Below are positions 52,301 to 61,334 of a DNA stretch of 64,000 nucleotides, one piece after another. The DNA comes from Isotricha intestinalis (taxonomy: Eukaryota; Ciliophora; Litostomatea; Vestibuliferida; Isotrichidae): contig JAJJLU010000333.1 in the NCBI GenBank assembly GCA_023807065.1, positions 41,056 to 105,055 of the forward strand, read 5' to 3'. Made by a program: the position numbers and the translations under genes. Within the stretch, counting starts at the first letter, position 1. Every line of letters begins with the position of its first letter. Under the pieces are notes generated by a model. That model saw only the letters and a program-made list of their open reading frames with translations, was not told the origin of the DNA and made no database searches.

Positions 52301-54091
52301 ATAACCATCAGGTATTTCTTTATAACATTCATTTTTTTTATCTTCAAGAGCATAATAATTAGAATTACAACAAGTATTATTAATACAAATATCAGCAGTC
52401 ATACAATTTGTATTTAATGGTCCATAACATTTTGCACAAGCTACATTACATTCTTCAAAATGACCATTTTCACCTTCTTCAGTTAAATAATATCCATTTA
52501 TTTCTGTTGAATTTTTTTTACAAACAACAACAGAAGTTTTTCCAGGAACAAATAAATAATAACCTTTTGATTTATCACATTCAAGACAAGATGATTCATT
52601 TCCTGATGAATCAATTTCACATGAATTACATCCTTCTTGACATGATATAATTATATGTAAAAAACATTTTTTGATTCCTAGCTTCGATGAATTATATACT
52701 TGATATGTATAATGAAATTCACCATGTAATTTCCCTGATATTAATTTCCAATTTGTAGAAGAATATTTCTTTTGAGTTATTCCTATATCTGCAGGTATTA
52801 AATCATTATCATGATATATTTTTACTGAATTATGAGAATTATTTTTATAATCATATGGGAATACACTTATTAATAAATTATCAGATGATGATAGTGATAA
52901 TATATCTGTATATATTTTTTCGAAATTAAATGTATATTCTGAATTAATTGCTATTTTTGAATTTGAATCTGAATTTGGATCTGGAAGTATAATATCTTCA
53001 CATAATGGATATTCAGGTATTGTAAATTTTATTCCTCCAGAATCTCTATATAAAATACCTAATCCAATTGATTCGAGGGAAATTAAATTTATTTGTTCAA
53101 TCATATTTGGAATTTCTTTATTCATTAAAATATCATTAACTTCCATTAGATCCCCATTAATTTGAATAATAGATAATAAATGATTATCACCCTTCTTGCA
53201 TAATGTTGCAAATCTAAATTCATTTATTACTCCTATTGATATTGTCGAAGAAGTACAAGGAAAAGTTGAAGCAAAATTCCCAGTATTTGATTTTGTTGAT
53301 AATTTATGAATATCAGTATCATCTGCATAGGCTGTTACTGCATATAAATAATATCCTGATTGATCTTTTAAAATACCTAATAAAAAAGAATCATCTTTTA
53401 TTCTCATTGATTTTATTTGTACAGTATTACAATCTCCTTTTGGTTCTATCATATTTTTTTCATTAATATTGGATCCTCCTTGTTTTAGATTCTCAGTTTT
53501 TTTTATACTTAAAGATAAATTATATAATATATACTTTGTTTCTTTTTGATCATCCTTGTTAATATAAAAGCAGACAATATAATTCGTTAATGCTGTACAA
53601 CTTATAATTTTATTATATATTGATAAATCAGAATCTCCATTATATGCAGTTAAAAGTAAATTTGTATCCTTTTTTATTAAATTTAATTTACATCCATTTA
53701 AAAATGCAATTAGAAAATAATGCTCTTTAATACATGAAACCATAAATTCAGTTGTTTCTGTGTCAACATAATCTTCATTTGAAGAAATGACACCTTCATT
53801 ATTATACGAATAAATTGTTTTTTTATTAATAATAATAATATTTGAATCGGTTAATTGACAAATATTTATATTTTCATAATTCTCTGTAAATTCAATTATG
53901 TCAAAATTTAACATATTGTTGTCGTAAAATACTAATTTATTTGAAAAAAACATAATTATATTTTCCCCTTTATTTTCTACAAATGAATAATATGAAACAC
54001 CATTTGCTATTGTATTTACATGATTTCCTTTAGAAAAAGAAAAAAATCCAAATATTAAATTTAAAATGATTATAATCATTTCTGATTTCAT
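49382..54091 (-). CDS. Large Cys-rich surface/receptor-like multi-pass membrane protein
   Basis: 1,569 residues. It has a signal peptide (MKSEMIIIILNLIFGFFSFSKG), then a ~460-residue beta-rich domain. Residues ~480-900 form furin/EGF-like Cys-rich repeats, with recurring C-x2-C-x2-C units such as ECNVACAKC and KCPDKCLKCN, often near K-G-Y-Y-L. A TM lies at about 1170-1195 (IILSLLFINCVFVIIYS). An Asn/Lys/Ser-rich cytosolic loop follows, then several further TM helices to the end (SIKVIVFIFSISVIFALN, INIIIFIICTFLLMAFFWYY, LICIFFVQLYPFILCFL). This layout occurs in large uncharacterised ciliate surface families. Likely cell-surface sensing or adhesion; ligand unknown. Confidence 0.85.
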   Translation of the reverse strand: MKSEMIIIILNLIFGFFSFSKGNHVNTIANGVSYYSFVENKGENIIMFFSNKLVFYDNNMLNFDIIEFTENYENINICQLTDSNIIIINKKTIYSYNNEGVISSNEDYVDTETTEFMVSCIKEHYFLIAFLNGCKLNLIKKDTNLLLTAYNGDSDLSIYNKIISCTALTNYIVCFYINKDDQKETKYILYNLSLSIKKTENLKQGGSNINEKNMIEPKGDCNTVQIKSMRIKDDSFLLGILKDQSGYYLYAVTAYADDTDIHKLSTKSNTGNFASTFPCTSSTISIGVINEFRFATLCKKGDNHLLSIIQINGDLMEVNDILMNKEIPNMIEQINLISLESIGLGILYRDSGGIKFTIPEYPLCEDIILPDPNSDSNSKIAINSEYTFNFEKIYTDILSLSSSDNLLISVFPYDYKNNSHNSVKIYHDNDLIPADIGITQKKYSSTNWKLISGKLHGEFHYTYQVYNSSKLGIKKCFLHIIISCQEGCNSCEIDSSGNESSCLECDKSKGYYLFVPGKTSVVVCKKNSTEINGYYLTEEGENGHFEECNVACAKCYGPLNTNCMTADICINNTCCNSNYYALEDKKNECYKEIPDGYYLSISENIFKKCPNYCKTCNMESNDSPICITCNSDVGYYPLQKYDFVLCYRVEEKPSGYYLDADNEYKECSNACKICSKGKSDTNTNCDECNSDSNYYKDPTISGSFLNCVSNSTIIDNYYFDSGEFKKCPDKCLKCNSQSLSKPGQKCLKCNTDNKYYPLFNNTGYLTCIKEEDIEEGNYLDNENNIILKCYDTCKTCSTKGTISETNCLQCKEGFKEHSQKGLLIHCISNCPTYYYIFYNQYKCCDKCPVSYPYLDPSKGQCYHQCPNVIYNKMCYDECPENTKLTHGNICINDDQCFSSYSYSNVLKEELSSTYYDSLIKEYLNEYSYTNNHISFIESNLDEYVISIYQNEECSNGENEKNLIMLDLADCPNKLKTYYGFDDSIIFTILTINLVYQENSYEIEYYVYNSETQKNIDLTPCSRINIIKKITDEVDINEASDMEKIGVNVFDINDDFFNNICFEFTYNGKDVILADRVKYFYQNISCGEGCSLNNVDIKNKNINCSCSVDESKDSIFDNKLTGELYQLFVDANFEVLKCYKEVFQFKFWIKNLGNFIILSLLFINCVFVIIYSIKGLFSVKCYLYQFMKFSPPKKDLLTDNNNIIENEGNNNNINNNNFNRTEYISKRNIDFEEEKDDKSENGIYSLENNNNKNNDNQNILNGNEKRKSKDLVILAFSHKYFDDEEPSIDFNMKDSINKLELKSEEKNSTDSLYIKRKSKIKKPKLESSIDLNKEKKKSIRTFEDDELNNMSFENALKYDKRKFCEYYWKQLKEKQSTINTFFNYNPMRPFSIKVIVFIFSISVIFALNCLFITESYISGKYTATGNLGFAYILNNAINRIFYSVISSIIINYCISCLFDAELRVNSLIKREKDINILGKELNNVCRKMKINIIIFIICTFLLMAFFWYYLSAFCNCYHATQMDWFIGSLICIFFVQLYPFILCFLSTLLWYFGIKCKIGLLFRINHCLIN

Positions 54092-54990
54092 TTAATTTTT
54101 TAAAAATACAATAATTAAAAATAGAATAAAAAATGGTTCTGATATTATTAAAAATAAAAAAACTAAAAAAAATTTAAGAAGAATTGAGTATCTCTCATTG
54201 AAAAATAATAAAAGAAAACAAATGGCGAAACTAATATATTTTCATAAGAAATATATAGTAATTAAAAATTGAATCAATTATGATTTACATTGATTTGAAT
54301 AATTAAAAGATTAATAAATATTTTTCAAATTTTATATACCATAACATCCTTTTTTGAATTAAGAAATATTTTATGTTTATTTATATGATTATTATTTGAA
54401 AAATCCATTTAAAGAAGAATTATTTTTTTTTAAATCTGAAATATTATATCATCTATTTCTATATAATTATATATTTTTATTTTTTCTATATAATATTTAT
54501 GTTGCTTAATTTGATTTATTATTTCTTCTTTTAATTTAATGATTTTATCCATGATAAATATTAATAACTTCTTTGATATTTTATCATTTACCAAATATAA
54601 ATCAAAAATTTGTAATTTTTCAATTCCTACAGAAAAAGAAATAAAATTAGAATAAACAGAATATGAATTAACTCTGTTTAACTTGAATCTAATTTACAAT
54701 TAATGAATAAACTATTTTTATTTATTTAGTTCCTATTTCTACACTAGCATCTTTTATTTTTATGTATTAAAATATGATTATAATTAAATAAATATAAATA
54801 AAATTAAATGTTGAAAAATTTTTTTAAAAAATTAAATAATCATCATATCATTAAAAATCTAAAAAATAAATAGAATTTTAAACAAAAAACCAAAAAATCA
54901 ATAATAAAGTTATATATAAAAAAACTTGTAAAAAGTCATTTTTTAATCTGGAAAAATCAAAAACAAAAAGATCAAAAAAGAATCAATTAA
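54092..54990. other. Intergenic spacer with a candidate small gene
   Basis: 899 nt between two minus-strand genes. Apart from the candidate gene at 54430-54750 nothing recognisable. Confidence 0.5.
54430..54750 (-). CDS. Candidate 88-residue protein (2 exons) or relic
   Basis: A minus-strand frame stays open for about 89 codons from 54699 to the TAA at 54430 and reads as protein: NRVNSYSVYSNFISFSVGIE, KLQIFDLYLVNDKISKKLL, DKIIKLKEEIINQIKQHKYY. An ATG at 54750 with an 8-nt first exon joins in frame across a 54-nt GTAG...TTAG intron (54689-54742); an acceptor 16 nt further downstream would also fit. Upstream frame (KIKDASVEIGTK) is coding-like too, so a larger, partly decayed gene is an alternative. 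No family recognised. Confidence 0.4.
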
Positions 54991-57231
54991 TTAAACTTTC
55001 TTATCGCTTGAATAAAACTGAAACAGACTTCCTCTTCTATTTTCTTGAGCCATTCTAACTTCACTAGTTTTACAAAATTTAACAATCCACTTACTTTCTA
55101 AAACTTGAGTAATACTCATTCTATCTTCAGGTTTTTTTTGTAATAATCCATTGATAAAATCTTTACTTTCTAAACTTAATTGATTCCAAATATGATCAGG
55201 AAAAGGAACAGGATCTTGAATAGTTTGTCTGGCAATTTCTCTTTCAGAATGTTCATCATCAAAAGGGAGGAAACCACATAATAATAAATATGCAATAATT
55301 CCAATTGACCATAAATCTACTGATTTATCATATGGTTTTCCCTTTAAAACTTCTGGTGCAACAAAGCTTAATGTTCCAAAAGGTTCTAAACACTTTTCAT
55401 TTGGTCCAATTATTTTACTTAATCCAAAATCTAATAATCTTATATCTGCATTTTCACTTTCATCTGTCATTAATATATTTTCTGGTTTTAAATCTCTATG
55501 TATTATACCATATGAATGAAGGTAATATACTGCCATTGATAATTTATGTATTATTTCTGCTGCTTTCGATTCATTTAATTTATAATTCCTTTTTTCTATA
55601 TATGAAAATAGATCACCTCCACTACAATATTCCATTACTATATATATATAATCTGAATTATCAAATATATCATATAATTTTACTATATTGGGATGTTGAC
55701 ATATTTTTAATATGTCTATTTCTGTTTTTGCCAATTCTAAATCTTGCTTTTTCATATTTTTCTTTGCCATTATTTTTATTGCAACTGGACGATTTGTTTC
55801 CTTGTGAATACCATATTTTACTAAACCAAATTTACCCTTTCCTATCTTTTCTTTTATATTATATTGATCTAACAAACTTTTGTAGTTTATAGCTAAATTT
55901 AATTTATTCATCCATTCATTAAATTCATTTTCATCTTCCACATAATATGTTCTTTCTTTCTGAGGATATAATATTGAAAAAGAAAAAAATATTTTTCCTT
56001 CTATATTTACTTTACCTCCTTTTTTAATGTAAATTCCACTTAAATTATGCATTCCTTTATGATTTTTATCATCTTTTCCTTTATAATAGAAGAAATCTTT
56101 TCCAATTAATTTAAAATAGACTTTTTTTAATTTTTTAGAATGAGAAATTTTATAAATAAATCCTTCATGAGTAATTAAAGGAGAAGTAATTTCATCATCT
56201 TCACTTTCATCAGAATCATTTATAATATCAACATTCTCTTCATTATATTCTTCATGTTTACTAAAAGTAAAAGCAGAAATTTTAGGAGTTTTATCTTCCA
56301 ACATATCTAATTTTTGTCTTAATCTTCTATGAGGTTTTTTATTTTCTTTTTCTGATATTTTATTATTATCATTATTTGAATTAAAAATTAATTTTGATTC
56401 ATTTTCATTTCTGTTAAAATCAGAATTAAACATTGAATTTTTTCCTGAATATAAACTTAATATTGTTTTATTTACTATATTTAAAGTTCTTTTCATTAAA
56501 TTAGGAGAAATAAATTTACTGGTTAAAGAAGGAGATGCAATATTATGAGGATAAATTTGAGGAGTTTTACTAATTTCATTTTCTTCATAATTTTTTTTTT
56601 CCTTAACAAATAATTCAATAGATTTATTAGTAAAAGGTTTTTTTTCCATTAAAAACATTAAAATAAAGATAAATATATCACTATTAACATTTTCAATGAC
56701 ATTAATATATTCATTAAAATTCATTACATTTTTATCTTTAAAAGCAATATTTAAAATATGAAATAATTCATCTTGTGATTCAACTCGATCTAAATATTCA
56801 TCTTGTTCAAATTTTAATTTATGAGAAGAAAATTTTTTATTTAAAGGAACGTAAGACAAAACAACTCTAACATCTTCTCTTGAAATTAAACCATCATGAT
56901 CAAAATCATAGAATTTGAAAATAAATTTGTAAAGAGAAGAAAAATCTTGTGTGAATAAAATTTTCATTCCTCCAATAAATTCAGCAGGATCTAAAAAATT
57001 ATTTTGATTTCTATCAAAAACTGAAAATAATCTTTCACATATTATTCCTGGTAATTCATAATAATGACTAAATGTTAATTTTTCTATTCCTTTTGATGGC
57101 TCTGATGAACGACGTGCTAAATCTCCCCATATTCCTATTAAATAATTTTGAAATGTGTTTATGTCTTTTACTTGATAATCTTTTAATATTTCATTTAAAT
57201 CTATTTTTTCTATTTTTATTGGTTTTTCCAT
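54991..57231 (-). CDS. EF-hand/PH-domain Ca2+-regulated protein kinase (CDPK7-like order)
   Basis: 746 residues. N-terminal EF-hands come first: FDRNQNNFLDPAEF and YDFDHDGLISREDV keep canonical loops, a third is degenerate. A Ser/Asn-rich linker follows. A PH domain spans about 350-450 (EGFIYKISHSKKLKKVYFKL ... WMNKLNLAI). The CAMK-type kinase is about 455-715, fully conserved: GKGKFGLVKYG, AIKIMAKKN, IIHRDLKPENILM, LLDFGLSKI, VAPEVLKG. EF-hands precede the kinase, opposite to classical CDPKs, and a PH domain lies between, as in apicomplexan CDPK7. Expected to respond to Ca2+ and phosphoinositides at membranes. Confidence 0.93.
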   Translation of the reverse strand: MEKPIKIEKIDLNEILKDYQVKDINTFQNYLIGIWGDLARRSSEPSKGIEKLTFSHYYELPGIICERLFSVFDRNQNNFLDPAEFIGGMKILFTQDFSSLYKFIFKFYDFDHDGLISREDVRVVLSYVPLNKKFSSHKLKFEQDEYLDRVESQDELFHILNIAFKDKNVMNFNEYINVIENVNSDIFIFILMFLMEKKPFTNKSIELFVKEKKNYEENEISKTPQIYPHNIASPSLTSKFISPNLMKRTLNIVNKTILSLYSGKNSMFNSDFNRNENESKLIFNSNNDNNKISEKENKKPHRRLRQKLDMLEDKTPKISAFTFSKHEEYNEENVDIINDSDESEDDEITSPLITHEGFIYKISHSKKLKKVYFKLIGKDFFYYKGKDDKNHKGMHNLSGIYIKKGGKVNIEGKIFFSFSILYPQKERTYYVEDENEFNEWMNKLNLAINYKSLLDQYNIKEKIGKGKFGLVKYGIHKETNRPVAIKIMAKKNMKKQDLELAKTEIDILKICQHPNIVKLYDIFDNSDYIYIVMEYCSGGDLFSYIEKRNYKLNESKAAEIIHKLSMAVYYLHSYGIIHRDLKPENILMTDESENADIRLLDFGLSKIIGPNEKCLEPFGTLSFVAPEVLKGKPYDKSVDLWSIGIIAYLLLCGFLPFDDEHSEREIARQTIQDPVPFPDHIWNQLSLESKDFINGLLQKKPEDRMSITQVLESKWIVKFCKTSEVRMAQENRRGSLFQFYSSDKKV

Positions 57232-57521
57232 TTTTTATTTTATGTTAAATTTAAGAGATTATTTTTTTTTTTTTTTAATTTTTGTTATATTTTGTTTGCT
57301 TTAAATTTGTGATTTTATTTTTTTATTTATTTTTATTCTTTTTTTTTTTTGGTTTGTATATTTGTTAATTAAAAAAAATTTAATTTTTTTTTTGTTTTTA
57401 TACATTAAATTTATTTAATTTCATTTTATTTATAAAAGAAAAAAAATCCAATGAAAAGCAAAAATAAACATTAAAAATTATTATAATTAATTTTGAATTG
57501 TATAAATAAAAAGTAATTATC

Positions 57522-59454
57522 ATGAAAAGATATGCAACACCAAAAGGGAAAAGAATAAATAAATCGAAATTTTTAAACATAACATTATTTAATAAAAGAG
57601 AAAAAGAAAGATTAAATTCAGAACATTTAAACACACTAACAACAATGAACACTACAAATTACACAAAAACATTTAAAGAATTTCCTTTTATTACAACTCA
57701 AAGTACATTTAATACTTCAATTAAAAAGAATAAATCAAAAAAAAAAAATTTCAAGAAATTTAAATTCATTAAGAAATAAAATGAATTTATCAAATACTTT
57801 TCATTTAAATACTTATTCTGAAAGGAATAATTTTACAAATTATAATTTGAATTATTTAAATAAAGATGAAGATAATAATAATGAAGATATAATTAATAGT
57901 CATTTAATTAAAGAAGATTTAATAGATAACAAAAAAAAACAAATAAGATTAAAAAAAGAATGTATTCTTAATTATATTAATAAAACAAGAGATATACTTT
58001 TAATGAATTATACTATTGGAATAAAAAAAGAAAGAGCAATTCGTATAAAAGAAAAATATAGAAATAAAATAGAAGGAATTGAAAATTTATCTAATTCAAT
58101 TGAAAAAGCAAATACTTTATTTAATAATCAATTTCTTATTAAATTTAATGATTATATAAAAGAATTAGAAATTCAAAAAGAAATAGAAAAAACATTAAAT
58201 ACTAATTTAGAAGAAGAAATATTAAAACTTAAGAATGAAATATCAATTATAGAAACAAAAATATTAAAAGTCGAACATGAAAAAAATATGATAATAAGAT
58301 GGATTTTTTTTCAAATATCATTAAAAGAAAAAAAATTAATATTACCAATTTATTATAAATATATAATAGAAGAAACAGAAGAAAATATAAAAAAAATATT
58401 TGATAATCCATATAATTTTAAAGAAGATGAAAATATAAAAATTTACGAAAGAACAAAACAAATAAGGAAAAATTCAATAAGAAGAACAATAAGAAAAAAT
58501 ACAGCAGGTTCTTTTTATGAAAATAAATCTAATACTCAAAAAAATGAAATTAATATTAATATTTATAAAAATATTTCTTTTAAAGAAGCACAAAGAATAA
58601 GAAATTATAAATATCAATTATGTTTTTCTAATCCTGATGAATTATTTGATGCTATTAAAAAATATGAAAATAAAAATATTAAATTAATTGAGTGTTATAA
58701 TGATTTAAATAATTATATTTTTCAACTTAAAAAAGAAAAAGAAGAAATTGAAAAAGAAAAAGAAAAAGAAATTTTATCTGAATTAGAAATTTTGAAAGAA
58801 AAAGAATTTGATTTAAATATTCAAAAAAGTAAATATGATATATTATTGAAAGAATTTATTATGTTAAAAAATAATAAAAAAAAGCAAAATGAAAATAATA
58901 AAAAGAAAATAACAAAAAAAAATATTTTTGACAAATACAAAAAATCATCATTTAATTTAAATTTATATGAGAATATTTTAAAAATATATAATACATGTTC
59001 AAAAGTAATTAATGAAGCAATTAATCCTGAATTTATAGTAATAAGAAAAATAAAAACTAAAGAAGAAGAAATTTTATACAAATTATCACAAATTGAATTA
59101 GTTATTGACTATTTAACTAATATTATGGATATTTATTTTAAAGATAAAATTAGATTTTATGAAATTAAAAGAATCATTAATAACATTGATAGACATAGAA
59201 AAACAGAAAACACTAAGAAACAAAGAGAAGAAGAAAAAAATAAATTAATTAAATTAAGAGAAAAAATTGAAAAAAGAGATAATAAAATATATTTTCTTCC
59301 TTATAAAAAAACTGATAATTATTCTGAATTTTTAATTAAAAAAGAAGTTAAAAATCTTAACGATTATTCTTTTTATAATAATCCAAAAATAGAAGATTTT
59401 ATGTATGATAATAAGGATGAAAAAAATGAGAATAATAATATGAATAATAAATAA
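57522..59454 (+). CDS. Coiled-coil protein, reading frame broken by 1 nt in an A12 tract
   Basis: Two overlapping open frames: 57522-57779 (85 residues, basic, Thr/Asn-rich) and 57781-59454 (557 residues, coiled coil). The second frame is open well upstream of its first ATG, through the A12 tract at 57736-57747. Removing one A would fuse them smoothly (NKSKKKISRNLNSLRNKMNL). No GT...AG intron can join them in phase. The fused protein would match the layout of the 18395-20200 protein: basic N-terminus, coiled coil, a CFSNPDELFDAIKKYENK segment (DUF4200-like, weak), and a C-terminus with KIYFLPYKKTDNY. Likely a cytoskeletal or axonemal protein. The frame break may be an assembly error or real. 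Confidence 0.7.
57736..57747. repeat. A12 homopolymer at a reading-frame break
   Basis: Twelve consecutive A residues exactly where the two coding-like frames of the 57522-59454 gene change over; an 11-nt tract would give one continuous ORF. Confidence 0.8.
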
Positions 59455-59567
59455 TTGTAATATTACACTATTAATATATTATTAACTATTATAATTGATA
59501 TTTAATTTTTTTTATTTTATTTCTTAATAAATAACATTGACTAAATTATTAATTTTCACTTAAAAAA

Positions 59568-60419
59568 ATGAAGAAATTATTTTTAGACAGTTTAAACACT
59601 CCTGATTCTTGTCAAAAAACTTCAATATTTTTTGAAAATAAAAAATCAGCAATTAGATTAAGAAATCTTAAATCATCTCTTTATTCATTAGAAAATATAA
59701 ATACAAATTCAGATAATAAATTTACAGCATCAACATTTAATTACCCAATTTCAGAATCTATTTATTTTAAAACAACTACAAATTTATCTTCTTTTTCACC
59801 AATTTTATCACAAAGAACAACTAAAAATTTTTTTAATAAATTAAATTTAAAAACTCCAGATAAAAAAACATCAAAAAAGAAAAAAATTGCTAAAACAGAG
59901 AAAAAAACAATAGAAACATTAACATTACAATTTAATAAAAGATTAAGATTATTTATGAATTTAGATGAGCAAAAACAAGGAAATAAGAAATTTATAGAAA
60001 TAGTAAAAAAAAATATAGAAGATATGTATTTTGATTATGATAAAAAAAATGTTGAAAAAAAAAAAAATTTATTTTCTGGAAATAATGCAGGAATATTAAA
60101 AAATAAAGTATTATTTGTTAAGGGAGTAATGGATTATATGTTTCCAATATTAACAATACAAAAAATGCATTATTTAGATGAAGAAAAACATAAAAAATTT
60201 AAAGAAGAAATGGAAAGAGCTAAATCATTAAATCAGAATAATATATATAAAAAAAGAATTTATTCTGCGAAACATATTGTTAGAAATTGTAAATATAAAT
60301 ATAATGGAGTTTTTTCTTCTGATTTTTCAAGAAAAACCCAATTAATTAATAAAGAAAAAAAAATTTTAATTGGAGGGAAAAAAAAAATAATGAATTTACA
60401 TAAATATGATTTTTATTAA
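59568..60419 (+). CDS. Unrecognised basic protein
   Basis: 283 residues, Lys/Asn/Ser-rich at the N-terminus, with a predicted helical middle (TLTLQFNKRLRLFMNLDEQK) and basic tail (RKTQLINKEKKILIGGKKK). No signal peptide, TM or catalytic motif. It follows the coiled-coil gene by 113 nt on the same strand. Family not recognised. Confidence 0.65.
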   Translation: MKKLFLDSLNTPDSCQKTSIFFENKKSAIRLRNLKSSLYSLENINTNSDNKFTASTFNYPISESIYFKTTTNLSSFSPILSQRTTKNFFNKLNLKTPDKKTSKKKKIAKTEKKTIETLTLQFNKRLRLFMNLDEQKQGNKKFIEIVKKNIEDMYFDYDKKNVEKKKNLFSGNNAGILKNKVLFVKGVMDYMFPILTIQKMHYLDEEKHKKFKEEMERAKSLNQNNIYKKRIYSAKHIVRNCKYKYNGVFSSDFSRKTQLINKEKKILIGGKKKIMNLHKYDFY

Positions 60420-60459
60420 AATTATGTATTTAATTATTTTTATATATTTATATTTAAAC

Positions 60460-61239
60460 TTAGATTTGTTGTTTTTTTTTGTTTGATAAAACACTACTTG
60501 ATATTGATTCATTATTACTTTCTGTATTACTTCTATCAGAAACAGAATTATTTTTTTTATTTTTTTTTTGATAATTTTCTTCACTATTTATATTAGATTC
60601 AGTATTAGAACTTTGACTACTAAAAATATTTCTAATATCTTCTTGTTCAGATTCATTACCATTTCTATTTTTATATATTTTACATTCAATACTTCTATCA
60701 TCAGAATTATAAGAAAAAGTTAAAGTACTTCCATTCGTATTTTGTAAAGGTAAATTATTATTTACATTTTCTAAATATTTAGTTAAATCTTCTGTTATAA
60801 TTTCTTCAACTGTCATATATTGTCTATTTTCTCTTACAAAATAACTTGAATATGTTTGATATAAATTTATTAGTAATCCTGCACTACAAAATATTGCTGA
60901 AAATATAAACATTGGTAAACCTCCTTTTCCTATTTGGGTTAAATAAAAAAATAACACATAAAAAAATATACAAATTAAACTTATTATTGTTAATTTATTT
61001 GAACTTTTTTTTATGTAAAATGTATCATTTGCTCTTTTTTTTAATATTGAATCTCCATATAAACGACTTGCTTTGTTTATTATTTTATCAAAATCATTTT
61101 TTAAAATATATTCATTTAATATTTCTGGCTCATATCTATTTCGAGCGAAAGTATATGACCCTTCTAATGAAGGAATTCTTATTATATGAATATAATTATC
61201 ATTTGATTTATTTGATAATGATTTATTGTTTAAATCCAT
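60460..61239 (-). CDS. Small membrane protein with two TM helices
   Basis: 259 residues. The N-terminal ~75 residues are soluble (PSLEGSYTFARNRYEPEILN is distinctive). Two adjacent TM helices follow (about 80-100, ISLICIFFYVLFFYLTQI; and about 106-125, FIFSAIFCSAGLLINLY), with both termini probably cytosolic. The Ser/Asn/Glu-rich tail ends in KKKQQI. Family not recognised. Confidence 0.7.
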   Translation of the reverse strand: MDLNNKSLSNKSNDNYIHIIRIPSLEGSYTFARNRYEPEILNEYILKNDFDKIINKASRLYGDSILKKRANDTFYIKKSSNKLTIISLICIFFYVLFFYLTQIGKGGLPMFIFSAIFCSAGLLINLYQTYSSYFVRENRQYMTVEEIITEDLTKYLENVNNNLPLQNTNGSTLTFSYNSDDRSIECKIYKNRNGNESEQEDIRNIFSSQSSNTESNINSEENYQKKNKKNNSVSDRSNTESNNESISSSVLSNKKKQQI

Positions 61240-61334
61240 TTTATTAAATTTATTTTAAATTTCATTCAAAATTGAATTTTAATATTATATTAAAATTTAG
61301 AAAAAGAATATAATATTAATACAAAAAAAAAAAA

